DNA of 64,000 bases from Ornithinibacillus salinisoli (GTDB lineage: Bacteria; Bacillota; Bacilli; Bacillales; Amphibacillaceae): assembly GCF_042682545.1 (NCBI RefSeq), contig NZ_JBHUHQ010000016.1. The stretch is one strand, 5' to 3'. The translations under genes and the position numbers were made by a program. Shown in pieces: positions 27,199 to 35,479 of this stretch. The notes beneath the pieces are model-generated. The model worked only from the letters and a program-made list of their open reading frames with translations, was not told where the DNA came from and did no database searches. How positions within the stretch are numbered: the first letter of the stretch is position 1; every line of letters starts with the position of its first letter.

Positions 27199-27513
27199 AT
27201 GGAATGGATATATTTATTGATCGCTGGAGTTGGAGAAGTGATTGGAGTTATCGGTCTTAATAAAGTTAATATGGAGAAAAGCATTACTTCTTTAGGATTC
27301 TTAATTGGTGGTTTTATCGTTAGTTTTATATTTTTATCATTAGCAATGGATACTATCCCAATGAGCACTGCATATGCCGTATGGACTGGAATGGGAACAG
27401 TGGGGAGTACATTAGTAGGTATGTTTGTATATGGTGAATCGAAGGATTGGCGTAGAATTCTCTTTATTAGTATGGTTCTATCGGCAGTGGTTGGATTGAA
27501 GTTAATCTCATAA
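27199..27513 (+). CDS. ykkD: SMR guanidinium exporter subunit YkkD
   Basis: At 104 residues this is the second SMR subunit: IAGVGEVIGVIGLNK carries the membrane glutamate (about residue 13) and MSTAYAVWTGMGTVGSTLVG is the conserved third helix motif. Paired SMR proteins of different sequence form antiparallel heterodimers. It ends only a few bases from the convergent crcB gene (6-bp overlap of stop regions). Confidence 0.92.
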   Translation: MEWIYLLIAGVGEVIGVIGLNKVNMEKSITSLGFLIGGFIVSFIFLSLAMDTIPMSTAYAVWTGMGTVGSTLVGMFVYGESKDWRRILFISMVLSAVVGLKLIS

Positions 27514-27852
27514 CAAGGTAAGTGTCAAAACAACCACTCCGATGGAAACTGTAATGGAGCTAACAACATAAGACAAGGCAGTTCGGTATTTTTTATCAAC
27601 TAGCAATTGAATGGTTTCATTTCCAAACGTGGAGAACGTTGTATACGCACCACAAAAACCGACTCCCGCAAAAAGCCAAAATCCATCAGAGATCTCTTCT
27701 GCATGATAAAAGAAAAATAGAAAACCAAGGATAGTAGAACCAGTTATATTGGCAATCCAAGTACCTACAAAATGCTTGTTTGTTTTCGTAGCAATGTAAA
27801 ATCGGAGGATACTACCTAAAAATCCTCCTATTGCTACAAATAAAAAACTCAT
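27508..27852 (-). CDS. crcB: Fluoride channel subunit CrcB/Fluc (second copy)
   Basis: The 114-residue four-helix protein has the Fluc signatures AIGGFLGSILRFYIA at the N-terminus and GFCGAYTTFSTFGNE (phenylalanine box). Fluc channels are dual-topology dimers or, when paired as here, heterodimers that let fluoride leave the cell. It overlaps the previous subunit by 4 bp (ATGA) and has an AAGGAGG site in the preceding gene. Confidence 0.93.
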   Translation of the reverse strand: MSFLFVAIGGFLGSILRFYIATKTNKHFVGTWIANITGSTILGFLFFFYHAEEISDGFWLFAGVGFCGAYTTFSTFGNETIQLLVDKKYRTALSYVVSSITVSIGVVVLTLTLL

Positions 27853-28235
27853 GAAGTTGCCCTCCTTTTACTAGGAGCTATTCTAAATCCAACATAACAA
27901 AGTGCCAGTCCACCTAATATATTACTTGTCATATAAATTATAGCTAATAGTATACTAGTCTGCCATGTTGTTATCGTTTCCACTGCGAAGGTTGAAAACG
28001 TGGTAAACGAACCAATTACTCCTGTAGTAAGAGCAGTAAATAATTGTGGAGGCAGTACATCTTTAATTACGTAATGGTTTAGAAGATAACTTAATAGAAA
28101 ACAGCCAATTAAATTCGTGATTAATGTTGCATATGGAAATACTGTTTCTTCCGCAATAAATAACGCAATACTGTATCTAGAGATTGCACCAATCATACCA
28201 CCTAATCCAACTGCTAGTACTAATTTCGGGTTCAT
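27849..28235 (-). CDS. crcB: Fluoride channel subunit CrcB/Fluc (first copy)
   Basis: The 128-residue protein shows VGLGGMIGAISRYSIALF and GVIGSFTTFSTFAVE, the Fluc hallmark motifs, over four membrane helices. It begins within the stop codon of zur (4-bp overlap), so it is translationally coupled to the zinc regulon. No fluoride riboswitch is visible before it, unlike many crcB genes. Together with the next gene it forms the presumed heterodimeric channel. Confidence 0.93.
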   Translation of the reverse strand: MNPKLVLAVGLGGMIGAISRYSIALFIAEETVFPYATLITNLIGCFLLSYLLNHYVIKDVLPPQLFTALTTGVIGSFTTFSTFAVETITTWQTSILLAIIYMTSNILGGLALCYVGFRIAPSKRRATS

Positions 28236-28645
28236 GCTGATTGACAGTTTGGACAGAGACCATAGATTTCAAATTTATGGTCTTCGATTGTATAATTCTT
28301 TAATGTTTTCTGCACTTCATTCATTGGACAAACTTCAATCTCCTTCGTTTTTCCGCAGTCTTTGCAAATGAAATGGTGATGATGGTGGTGGGTACAATTC
28401 ATTCTAAAAAGTTTTTCCCCATTTAGTTCTGTTGTTTCTAAAATACCAACCTCATTGTAGAGGTGCAGGTTTCGATAAACAGTATCAAAACTTATCCCAT
28501 CATAGGTTTCTTCTAGATACTGAATTAAGTCTTTAGCAGTTCGATATCCGTCTGCTTCTGCAAAGAAACTTAGAATATCTTTCCGTTTTCCTGTTGTTTT
28601 ATAACCTTGTTCTTTTAGTAGTTCGATTGCCTCTTCTATATTCAT
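28232..28645 (-). CDS. zur: Zur, zinc-responsive Fur-family repressor
   Basis: The 137-residue protein has an N-terminal winged helix (about 1-80) and the Fur-family metal sites: the HHHHHHFIC stretch (about 86-94), the structural zinc cysteines CKDCGK and CPNCQ. The long histidine run and position at the end of a zinc importer operon under matching operators identify Zur rather than Fur or PerR. With zinc bound it represses uptake genes. Starts with ATG at 28645 after GAGGG. Confidence 0.92.
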   Translation of the reverse strand: MNIEEAIELLKEQGYKTTGKRKDILSFFAEADGYRTAKDLIQYLEETYDGISFDTVYRNLHLYNEVGILETTELNGEKLFRMNCTHHHHHHFICKDCGKTKEIEVCPMNEVQKTLKNYTIEDHKFEIYGLCPNCQSA

Positions 28646-28655
28646 TGTCTATCCC

Positions 28656-29495
28656 TCACTTTTGTTTTCGATAACTAAATTTTTTTAAGCCAATGGAAAG
28701 CAATAATATAACTATAGAAACCATAACAATCGTACCCCCTGGTGGGATACTTAAATAATAACCTGTTATTAATCCAATAATAACAGCTAACTCACCAAAA
28801 ACAATAGAAAGAAACATCATTTGCTTAAATCCTTTTGCTAATCGCATACTTGCGGCCACTGGTAAAGTCATTAATGCAGACACAAGAAGTACGCCAACAA
28901 TACGGATCGAAGCTGCAATTACCAACGCAGTTAAAATAATAAATAAGAAGTGTATGCGCTTTGCATGTATCCCGGATACGGTTGCATGCTCTTCATCGAA
29001 TGATAGAGTGAAGAGTTCTTTGTAAAATAATGTAATGATGATAGCAATAAAAATGGATATACCTAAAATAGATAGAAAGTCATTCTTACTAACCGCAGAT
29101 ACTGATCCAAATAAATAATTAAATAATTCTGTATTAAACCCGTCTGCCAAAGCAATAAATATAACACTTAACCCCACCCCACCTGATAAAATAATGGGGA
29201 TCGCAATTTCTTGATACGCTTTATAAACTCCGCGCAATTTTTCAATAAAAATAGATCCAATAACCGAAAATGCCATACCACTATATAGTGGTGTAATAAA
29301 AGCAATGGCAAACTTTTTTTCGAGAAATAATCCAAATGCAATACCTGCTAAAGTAACGTGGGATAATGCATCTGCAATTAATGAAAGTCTTCGAACAACA
29401 ATAAACGTACCTAGAAGCGGTGCAATTACACCAATTAATATTCCTGTTAAAAAGGTATGCCTTAAAAAATCAAATTCCAAAAAATCAGCTAGCAT
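28656..29495 (-). CDS. znuB: Zinc ABC transporter permease (ZnuB/AdcB)
   Basis: A 279-residue protein with about eight membrane helices of the ABC-3 permease family: TGILIGVIAPLLGTFIVVRR at the N-terminus and ALVIAASIRIVGVLLVSALMTLPVAAS (about 190-216), the usual metal-permease motif. It forms the membrane channel for the ATPase encoded 18 bp upstream. Followed by zur after 10 bp. Confidence 0.92.
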   Translation of the reverse strand: MLADFLEFDFLRHTFLTGILIGVIAPLLGTFIVVRRLSLIADALSHVTLAGIAFGLFLEKKFAIAFITPLYSGMAFSVIGSIFIEKLRGVYKAYQEIAIPIILSGGVGLSVIFIALADGFNTELFNYLFGSVSAVSKNDFLSILGISIFIAIIITLFYKELFTLSFDEEHATVSGIHAKRIHFLFIILTALVIAASIRIVGVLLVSALMTLPVAASMRLAKGFKQMMFLSIVFGELAVIIGLITGYYLSIPPGGTIVMVSIVILLLSIGLKKFSYRKQK

Positions 29496-29513
29496 GTTTA
29501 ATCCTCCAATGAA

Positions 29514-30269
29514 TTAGTGGTCGTGTGTAACAAGATTTACAGGGTGACCATAAACTTTCGATAAATCGTTTTCTGTTAATGCAAGATACTCTTTTGGATC
29601 GCCATGAAAATGAAGGGATTTGTTTAAACAAGCAATATTCGTTGCGTATTCTGTCATCGTTCCTGTGTCATGGGTAACTAAGAGTAAAGTAATTTGTTGC
29701 TGTGTATTTAATTGATGTAATAGCTCATAAAATCGTTGTACATTTTCATAATCGACACCTACAGTAGGTTCGTCCAATATTAATAATTCTGGATCACTTA
29801 CAAGGGCACGAGCAATAAATACTCGTTGTTGTTGACCACCAGATAAATTCCCAACATTCTCATACGTATATTCTCGCATACCTACAAGATCGATTGCATG
29901 TAATATTTTTGCTTTATGCTTAGAATTGAAAAATTTGAAATAACCTACTTTCGCAGTTAAACCCATGGAAACTACTTCATAAACAGTAGCTGGAAAACCT
30001 TTATTAAATGAATTTGATTTTTGGGAAACAAATCCAATTTTATTCCATGCTTTAAATTTTTCAATCGGCTCATTAAATAGTGTTATCGAACCTTGATCCG
30101 GCTTCATTAGCCCAAGAATAAGCTTGATTAAAGTAGTTTTCCCTCCACCGTTTGGACCAATTAGCCCCATAAATGACCCACGAGGAAGGACAAAGTTGAT
30201 ATTATCTAGAACTTGCTTTTGTTCATATGTGTAACCAATTTTTTTCATTGCAATGATAGGTTCAGTCAT
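29514..30269 (-). CDS. znuC: Zinc ABC transporter ATPase (ZnuC/AdcC)
   Basis: The 251-residue ATPase has Walker A GPNGGGKTT (about 38-46), Q-loop in GFVSQKSNSF, signature LSGGQQQR, Walker B LLILDEPTVGVD and the switch histidine VTHD. It energises zinc import with ZnuB and ZnuA. Second gene of the operon. Confidence 0.94.
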   Translation of the reverse strand: MTEPIIAMKKIGYTYEQKQVLDNINFVLPRGSFMGLIGPNGGGKTTLIKLILGLMKPDQGSITLFNEPIEKFKAWNKIGFVSQKSNSFNKGFPATVYEVVSMGLTAKVGYFKFFNSKHKAKILHAIDLVGMREYTYENVGNLSGGQQQRVFIARALVSDPELLILDEPTVGVDYENVQRFYELLHQLNTQQQITLLLVTHDTGTMTEYATNIACLNKSLHFHGDPKEYLALTENDLSKVYGHPVNLVTHDH

Positions 30270-30289
30270 ATCGTTATTATTCCTTTCTG

Positions 30290-31240
30290 TCAGTTTGTGG
30301 CTTTATCAAGTACTTCCAAATTCTGTTCCATAAGAGATAAGTAGTCCTCATTCGATTCCATATCATTCTCCATTAAAACTGCTAAATTATGAATGATCAG
30401 TTCCTTCATATGAAGATGATCTTGAATGATTTCGGACACGCGATTGGAACTATTTTGCTCAAAGATGATATATTCAAGATTGTTTTCTTCTGCTTCTTCG
30501 ATTATTTCCGTTAACTCCTTTTGTGACGGTACATTGCCAGAGGATAATCCGTGGATAGATAGTTGCTCTAACCCATAACGTTCCTCCCAATATCCGAATG
30601 CTGCATGAGATACAAGCAGTTTTTTATTTGTTTTCTGTTGCAATGTTTGACGATATAGGTCGTCAAGTTCTATTAATTCATTTTGCAAGGTAGTAAAGTT
30701 CTCCTTGTATTTAGATGCTTTATTAGGATTTAAATCAGATAATATATTTAGTACTAATTCGGACATGTCTAGCATGCGTAAAGGGTCGAGCCAAATATGT
30801 GGATCGTGATCACTGTGGCTATGACCTTCATGATTTTCGTTCTCTTGTTCTGTTTCATCATGTTCCACTAGTTCCGAGTGGAATAAATCTTCGTCTGTCC
30901 CAAGTTCTACGATTGAAATATCTTGTGATGCAAGCGCACTAGCCATATTTTCAGCAAATCCTTCCATCCCTGCTCCAAGGTAAATAAATGCATCACTTCT
31001 TGCTACTTCCGTCATTGTTTTTGATGTAGGCTCATACGTATGCGCATCAACTCCTGGTGGGTAAACTGTTTTAACAGTAACGGATTCACCACCAATACGC
31101 TCCACAGCGAATTGTATAGGGTAAATGGTTGTATAAATCGTAAGGTCTGCATCGGAATTTGGAGATTGATCTGTTGATGTACAGCCGATAGTAAGTGTTG
31201 CTATTAAAGAAATAATTAAAACGCTCATTATGTTTTTCAT
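30290..31240 (-). CDS. znuA: Zinc-binding lipoprotein ZnuA/AdcA
   Basis: The 316-residue precursor has a lipoprotein signal ending TIGC (C20). The ABC metal-binding (cluster 9) fold has a histidine-rich loop (about 120-150: HEGHSHSDHDPHIW) next to conserved zinc-ligand histidines and ELGTDEDLF. I chose ATG 31240 because it follows AAAGGG and gives a normal signal peptide; an ATG 10 codons upstream is less likely and would nearly reach the Zur box. Captures zinc outside the membrane. Confidence 0.92.
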   Translation of the reverse strand: MKNIMSVLIISLIATLTIGCTSTDQSPNSDADLTIYTTIYPIQFAVERIGGESVTVKTVYPPGVDAHTYEPTSKTMTEVARSDAFIYLGAGMEGFAENMASALASQDISIVELGTDEDLFHSELVEHDETEQENENHEGHSHSDHDPHIWLDPLRMLDMSELVLNILSDLNPNKASKYKENFTTLQNELIELDDLYRQTLQQKTNKKLLVSHAAFGYWEERYGLEQLSIHGLSSGNVPSQKELTEIIEEAEENNLEYIIFEQNSSNRVSEIIQDHLHMKELIIHNLAVLMENDMESNEDYLSLMEQNLEVLDKATN

Positions 31241-31286
31241 CGTTGTTACCCTTTCCAGAATATAATTCATTTCATCATATATATTA

Positions 31287-31324
31287 TCGTAATGATTACG
31301 ATCTGTAAATAAGAATGATTACGA
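31287..31324. promoter_or_regulatory. Zur operators upstream of the zinc operon
   Basis: TCGTAATGATTACGA at 31287-31301 is a perfect 7-1-7 palindrome and equals the Bacillus Zur box core. A second half-conserved copy, AAGAATGATTACGA, runs 31311-31324. They lie 47-85 bp upstream of znuA and between it and the divergent small gene. Confidence 0.9.
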
Positions 31325-31431
31325 TTAAGCTGATAACAGAATTAGTTTTACTATAATGTTCATTAATTTGCCACCATTAATCAGAACATATTCGATATCA
31401 TAGATGATAGGAAGTAAATAAAGGAGAAATC

Positions 31432-31605
31432 GTGGAGTTAGATAGTATGGGTTTTGGTTGTAATATTTGTATTGAAATTGCGGAGACCGCTGTGGCAAAA
31501 TATGAAGCTGGAGAATCGCTTCTAGACATACGTAACTTTATTGATAAGACTTATAGTGGAAGTGGTGTTGGACCAACGCCAACTCCAATGCCTAAAGGGG
31601 AATAG
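31432..31605 (+). CDS. Small CxxC protein of unknown function (57 residues)
   Basis: A GTG start at 31432 follows AAAGGAGA at a good distance and gives MELDSMGFGCNICIEIAETA..., ending in GVGPTPTPMPKGE. C10 and C13 form a CxxC pair, with an amphipathic helical middle and a proline-rich tail. The reading frame is clearly coding in character. I do not recognise the family. It is divergently placed from the Zur-controlled zinc operon and followed by a hairpin. Confidence 0.65.
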   Translation: MELDSMGFGCNICIEIAETAVAKYEAGESLLDIRNFIDKTYSGSGVGPTPTPMPKGE

Positions 31606-31620
31606 AATATCGTGTGTTCA

Positions 31621-31665
31621 AGATACAAAAGAAGTGATTGCCAAGGTTTCGCTTCTTTTGTATCC
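31621..31665 (+). terminator. Hairpin after the small CxxC gene
   Basis: GATACAAAAGAAGTGA (31622-31637) pairs with TCGCTTCTTTTGTATC (31649-31664), one G-U. The T tract after it is poor; termination is probable but not certain. Confidence 0.55.
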
Positions 31666-31695
31666 AAAATTTCAAAAAAATATAATTTATTTTTA

Positions 31696-31724
31696 TTGCG
31701 AAATATTAGAATATATTTTATAGT
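31696..31724 (+). promoter_or_regulatory. Candidate promoter of the fad operon
   Basis: TTGCGA (31696-31701), 17-bp spacer, TATAGT (31719-31724). The FadR box lies about 45 bp downstream of the likely transcription start. Confidence 0.5.
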
Positions 31725-31773
31725 AGAGTATAGATGGACGGATAGGAACTGTCTTTTATTTTTTAGCAAAAAA

Positions 31774-31791
31774 TGAATGAGTATTCATTCA
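31774..31791. promoter_or_regulatory. FadR operator upstream of fadN
   Basis: TGAATGAGTATTCATTCA matches the B. subtilis FadR consensus TGAATGAMTANTCATTCA (with M=G relaxed) and is nearly a perfect palindrome. It sits 22 bp before the fadN start. The TetR-type FadR repressor is released by long-chain acyl-CoA. Confidence 0.92.
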
Positions 31792-31813
31792 AAAACTGAT
31801 TGGGGGATAAAAT

Positions 31814-34213
31814 ATGAAGCGAACAATCAAGCGTGCTGCGGTATTGGGTTCCGGTGTAATGGGATCTGGAATTGCCGCTCACTTAGCTAACGTAGGAATA
31901 CCAACAATTATGCTTGATATTGTGCCGCGTGAGCTAACCAAGGATGAAGAACAAAAAGGGTTAACACTTGATGATAAGGTAGTGCGTAATCGTATCGCTA
32001 CACAAAGTAAACTTGCATTACTTAAACAAAAGCCATCTCCAATTACAACGAAGGAAAGCCTCGATTTAATTGAGGTTGGAAATATGGATGACGATATGGA
32101 GAAATTGGCAGAAGTAGATTGGATCATTGAGGTTGTAGTTGAGAAATTATCGATTAAGAAATCAGTATTTGCTAATGTTGACAAATACCGAAAACAAGGT
32201 GCAATCGTAAGCTCTAATACATCAGGAATATCAGTAGAAGAAATGTCGGAGGATTGTTCCGAAGATTTTCGTAAACATTTTCTAGGGACACATTTTTTCA
32301 ATCCGCCACGGTACTTAAAGCTACTTGAAGTGATACCAACTAAGGATACAGCCCCAGAGGTATTAGACTTTGTTAAAACGTTTGGTGAAAATGTTCTAGG
32401 TAAGGGTGTTGTGGAAGCAAAAGATACACCTAACTTTATCGCTAACCGTATCGGAACGTATGGTTTGCTAGTGACATTAAGAGAAATGGTTGAAGGCGGT
32501 TATAGTGTTGGGGAAGTTGATTCTGTGACAGGTCCTATGATTGGCCGACCAAAGAGTGCTACATTTCGAACATTAGATGTTGTTGGCCTAGACACATTTA
32601 TTCATGTAGCAAAAAATGTCTATGGTCAAGTAGAAGGGGAAGAGAAGAAAGTCTTTGATGTACCTGATTTTATGCTGAAAATGCAAGAAAATGGCTGGTT
32701 GGGTGCTAAAAGTGGTCAAGGATTTTTCCTTAAGAAAAAAGGGAAAGATGGCAGTACCATTTATGAATTAAACCCGCAAACATTGGAATATGAGGATCGA
32801 AAAAAGCTAAAAACAGCTGCGACAGAAATGGCGAAACAAGAAAAAGGTTCTCGTAGAAAATTGAAAGCGCTTGTATCCGCCAAAGGGGATCGAGCAGGAG
32901 ACTTGATTTGGTCTATCATAAAACCAGCGTTACTCTATTCAGCCGAGTTAACTGGTGAGATAGCTGATGATATCTTATCCATTGATCAAGCAATGAAGTG
33001 GGGGTTTGGCTGGGAGATCGGCCCTTTTGAAACATGGGATGCAATTGGCTTACGAAAATCAGTAGAACGTATGCAAGAAGAAGGGGAGATCGTACCAGAA
33101 TGGGTATTAAACCTGTTAGAACAAGGGCATGAATCCTTTTATAAAACAGAAGATGGGAACGTGTTTTACTACGATAATGGAGAATATAAGCAACAGGACT
33201 TTAATCCAAAAGAAATAAATCTTAAGCGTCTGAAAGATGTAAATGGGGTAATTAAGAAAAATACCAGCGCTAGTTTAATAGATTTAGGGGATGGCGTCGC
33301 AGGACTAGAATTCCATTCACAAAGCAATGCGATTGGTCTAGATATTATTCAAATGGTTAACTTTGCTATTGAGGAAGTAGGCAAGAATTATGAAGGACTT
33401 GTGATAGGTAACCAAGGCAAGAACTTCTGTGTGGGCGCAAACCTTGCGATGATGCTAATGGAAGCTCAAGATGATAATTTCTTTGAGCTAGACATGGTTG
33501 TACGTCAATTCCAAAACATGGCGATGAATATTAAGTACGCTGACAAACCAGTTGTTACTGCCCCATTTAACATGACTTTGGGTGGAGGTGCGGAGGTTTC
33601 CCTTCCAGCCGCGGCAATACAAGCTTCAGCAGAAACGTATATGGGGCTTGTCGAAGTTGGTGTTGGTTTGATTCCTGGTGGTGGTGGAACGAAGGAACTT
33701 TATCTAAAAGAACTTCGTAATTTACCAAAGGGTATTAACTTTGATTTAACGAAAGTAGCCAACGATGTATTCGAAAAAGTCGCAATGGCAAAAGTATCAA
33801 CATCTGCTGCGGAAGCAAGAGAAAATGGATTTTTAGATCGCAATGATCGTATAAGTGTGAATCCTGATCATCTTATCCATGATGCAAAAGAAAGAGTACT
33901 AGAATTAGCTAAGGATGGATATCAAGCTCCGAAACGAGAAAAAATTCCAGTAGTTGGTGAGGCAGGTTATGCCGCAATGGTTCTAGGTGCAAAAACACTA
34001 CAATTTGGTGGCTATGCATCTGACCATGATGTGAAAATTGCGGAGAAATTAGCATATGTTTTATCAGGTGGTCGTATTAAAGAAGGAACGTTAATTGATG
34101 AACAAGTAATGCTCGATTTAGAGCGTGAGGCATTCTTAAGTTTAATTGGTGAACCAAAAACACAGGCTAGAATGCAACACATGCTCATAAAAGGAAAAGC
34201 CTTACGTAACTAA
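31814..34213 (+). CDS. fadN: 3-hydroxyacyl-CoA dehydrogenase / enoyl-CoA hydratase FadN
   Basis: The 799-residue bifunctional enzyme has an N-terminal NAD-binding domain (AAVLGSGVMGSGIAAHLA, about 8-25) and HCDH C-terminal domain with NFIANRIG near 210, then a crotonase domain (about 490-700; GNQGKNFCVGANLAMM, and GGGAEVSLPA, GLIPGGGGTKEL). It carries out the hydration and dehydrogenation steps of beta-oxidation. Size matches YusL of B. subtilis (789). First gene of fadN-fadA-fadE. Confidence 0.95.
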   Translation: MKRTIKRAAVLGSGVMGSGIAAHLANVGIPTIMLDIVPRELTKDEEQKGLTLDDKVVRNRIATQSKLALLKQKPSPITTKESLDLIEVGNMDDDMEKLAEVDWIIEVVVEKLSIKKSVFANVDKYRKQGAIVSSNTSGISVEEMSEDCSEDFRKHFLGTHFFNPPRYLKLLEVIPTKDTAPEVLDFVKTFGENVLGKGVVEAKDTPNFIANRIGTYGLLVTLREMVEGGYSVGEVDSVTGPMIGRPKSATFRTLDVVGLDTFIHVAKNVYGQVEGEEKKVFDVPDFMLKMQENGWLGAKSGQGFFLKKKGKDGSTIYELNPQTLEYEDRKKLKTAATEMAKQEKGSRRKLKALVSAKGDRAGDLIWSIIKPALLYSAELTGEIADDILSIDQAMKWGFGWEIGPFETWDAIGLRKSVERMQEEGEIVPEWVLNLLEQGHESFYKTEDGNVFYYDNGEYKQQDFNPKEINLKRLKDVNGVIKKNTSASLIDLGDGVAGLEFHSQSNAIGLDIIQMVNFAIEEVGKNYEGLVIGNQGKNFCVGANLAMMLMEAQDDNFFELDMVVRQFQNMAMNIKYADKPVVTAPFNMTLGGGAEVSLPAAAIQASAETYMGLVEVGVGLIPGGGGTKELYLKELRNLPKGINFDLTKVANDVFEKVAMAKVSTSAAEARENGFLDRNDRISVNPDHLIHDAKERVLELAKDGYQAPKREKIPVVGEAGYAAMVLGAKTLQFGGYASDHDVKIAEKLAYVLSGGRIKEGTLIDEQVMLDLEREAFLSLIGEPKTQARMQHMLIKGKALRN

Positions 34214-34231
34214 ACAAGAGGGGGAGTAAAT

Positions 34232-35407
34232 GTGAAAGAAGCAGTTATTGTTGCAGGAGCAAGGACCCCTGTAGGAAGAGCCAAAAAAGGAACGCTAGCA
34301 AATACTCGTCCAGATGATTTAGCAGCGTTAACGATAAAAGAAACGTTAAAACGTGCAGGGAATTATAATGGAAATATTGATGACGTAATTATCGGATGTG
34401 CCATTCCGGAGGCGGAACAAGGAATGAATATGGCTCGAAACATTGCAGGTCTTTCTGGATTAAGAAACGATGTACCTGGAATTACAATCAATCGTTACTG
34501 TTCTTCTGGCTTACAAAGTATAGCCTATGCATCAGAACGAATAATGCTAGGTGCGAGTGACACGATTATTGCTGGCGGCGCTGAATCGATGAGTTTAGTA
34601 CCGATGCCAGGTCATGTTATTAAACCGAATCCAACCCTAGTTCAAGATGCACCAGGGTATTATATGGGGATGGGACATACAGCAGAAGAAGTAGCAAATC
34701 GTTTTCAAATCTCACGTGAAGATCAAGACGCTTTTGCTGTTCAAAGCCATGAACGTGCAGCTAAAGCAATTCAGGAAGGTAAATTTAAAGATGAAATAGT
34801 ACCAGTAGAAGTAACAGAGCGAGTAATAGGTAAAAACAATAAGGTAGAAGAAAAAACAGTGATATTTGATACGGATGAAGGAGTGCGTCCTGGAACATCG
34901 ATGGAAGCACTTGCGAAGCTTCGCCCTGCATTTCATGTAAAGGGATCTGTTACTGCAGGAAATTCATCACAAATGAGTGATGGTGCTGCATCTGTATTAG
35001 TCATGGAACGTGAGAAAGCAGAAGCGGAAGGATTAATTCCATTAGTAAAGTTCCGTTCATTTGCTGTCGCAGGTGTGGAACCAGAAATAATGGGTGTTGG
35101 TCCAGTTGAAGCAATACCAAAAGCATTAAAAATAGCAGGTTTAGAAGTTTCCGATATTGGTTTATTTGAGCTCAATGAAGCATTTGCATCTCAGTCTGTA
35201 AGAGTAATTCAAGCACTAGATTTAGATCCATCTATCGTGAATGTTAATGGTGGAGCAATTGCTCTAGGGCATCCGCTTGGTATGACAGGTACCAAGCTTA
35301 CATTAAGTCTTGCACATGAAATGAAACGTCAGAATGTCCAATTTGGAGTTGTTACGATGTGTATTGGTGGGGGAATGGGTGCAGCAGGAGTATTTGAACT
35401 CTTGTAA
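34232..35407 (+). CDS. fadA: Acetyl-CoA acyltransferase (thiolase) FadA
   Basis: This 391-residue thiolase has nucleophile C90 (NRYCSSGLQS), H347 (ALGHPLGMTG) and second cysteine C377 (CIGGGMG). It releases acetyl-CoA in the final beta-oxidation step. GTG start at 34232 behind AGAGGGGG, 18 bp after fadN. Equivalent to YusK. Confidence 0.95.
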   Translation: MKEAVIVAGARTPVGRAKKGTLANTRPDDLAALTIKETLKRAGNYNGNIDDVIIGCAIPEAEQGMNMARNIAGLSGLRNDVPGITINRYCSSGLQSIAYASERIMLGASDTIIAGGAESMSLVPMPGHVIKPNPTLVQDAPGYYMGMGHTAEEVANRFQISREDQDAFAVQSHERAAKAIQEGKFKDEIVPVEVTERVIGKNNKVEEKTVIFDTDEGVRPGTSMEALAKLRPAFHVKGSVTAGNSSQMSDGAASVLVMEREKAEAEGLIPLVKFRSFAVAGVEPEIMGVGPVEAIPKALKIAGLEVSDIGLFELNEAFASQSVRVIQALDLDPSIVNVNGGAIALGHPLGMTGTKLTLSLAHEMKRQNVQFGVVTMCIGGGMGAAGVFELL

Positions 35408-35479
35408 GCTTTGAAACTATAAGTATTGTAATACGTAATGTTTCTAGATAATCATTTTTCATAAAGGGAGGAAGAAAGT

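Noticed and set aside
27849..28235. Fluoride riboswitch before the crcB pair
   Set aside because: The upstream sequence is coding (zur) and shows no crcB RNA motif.
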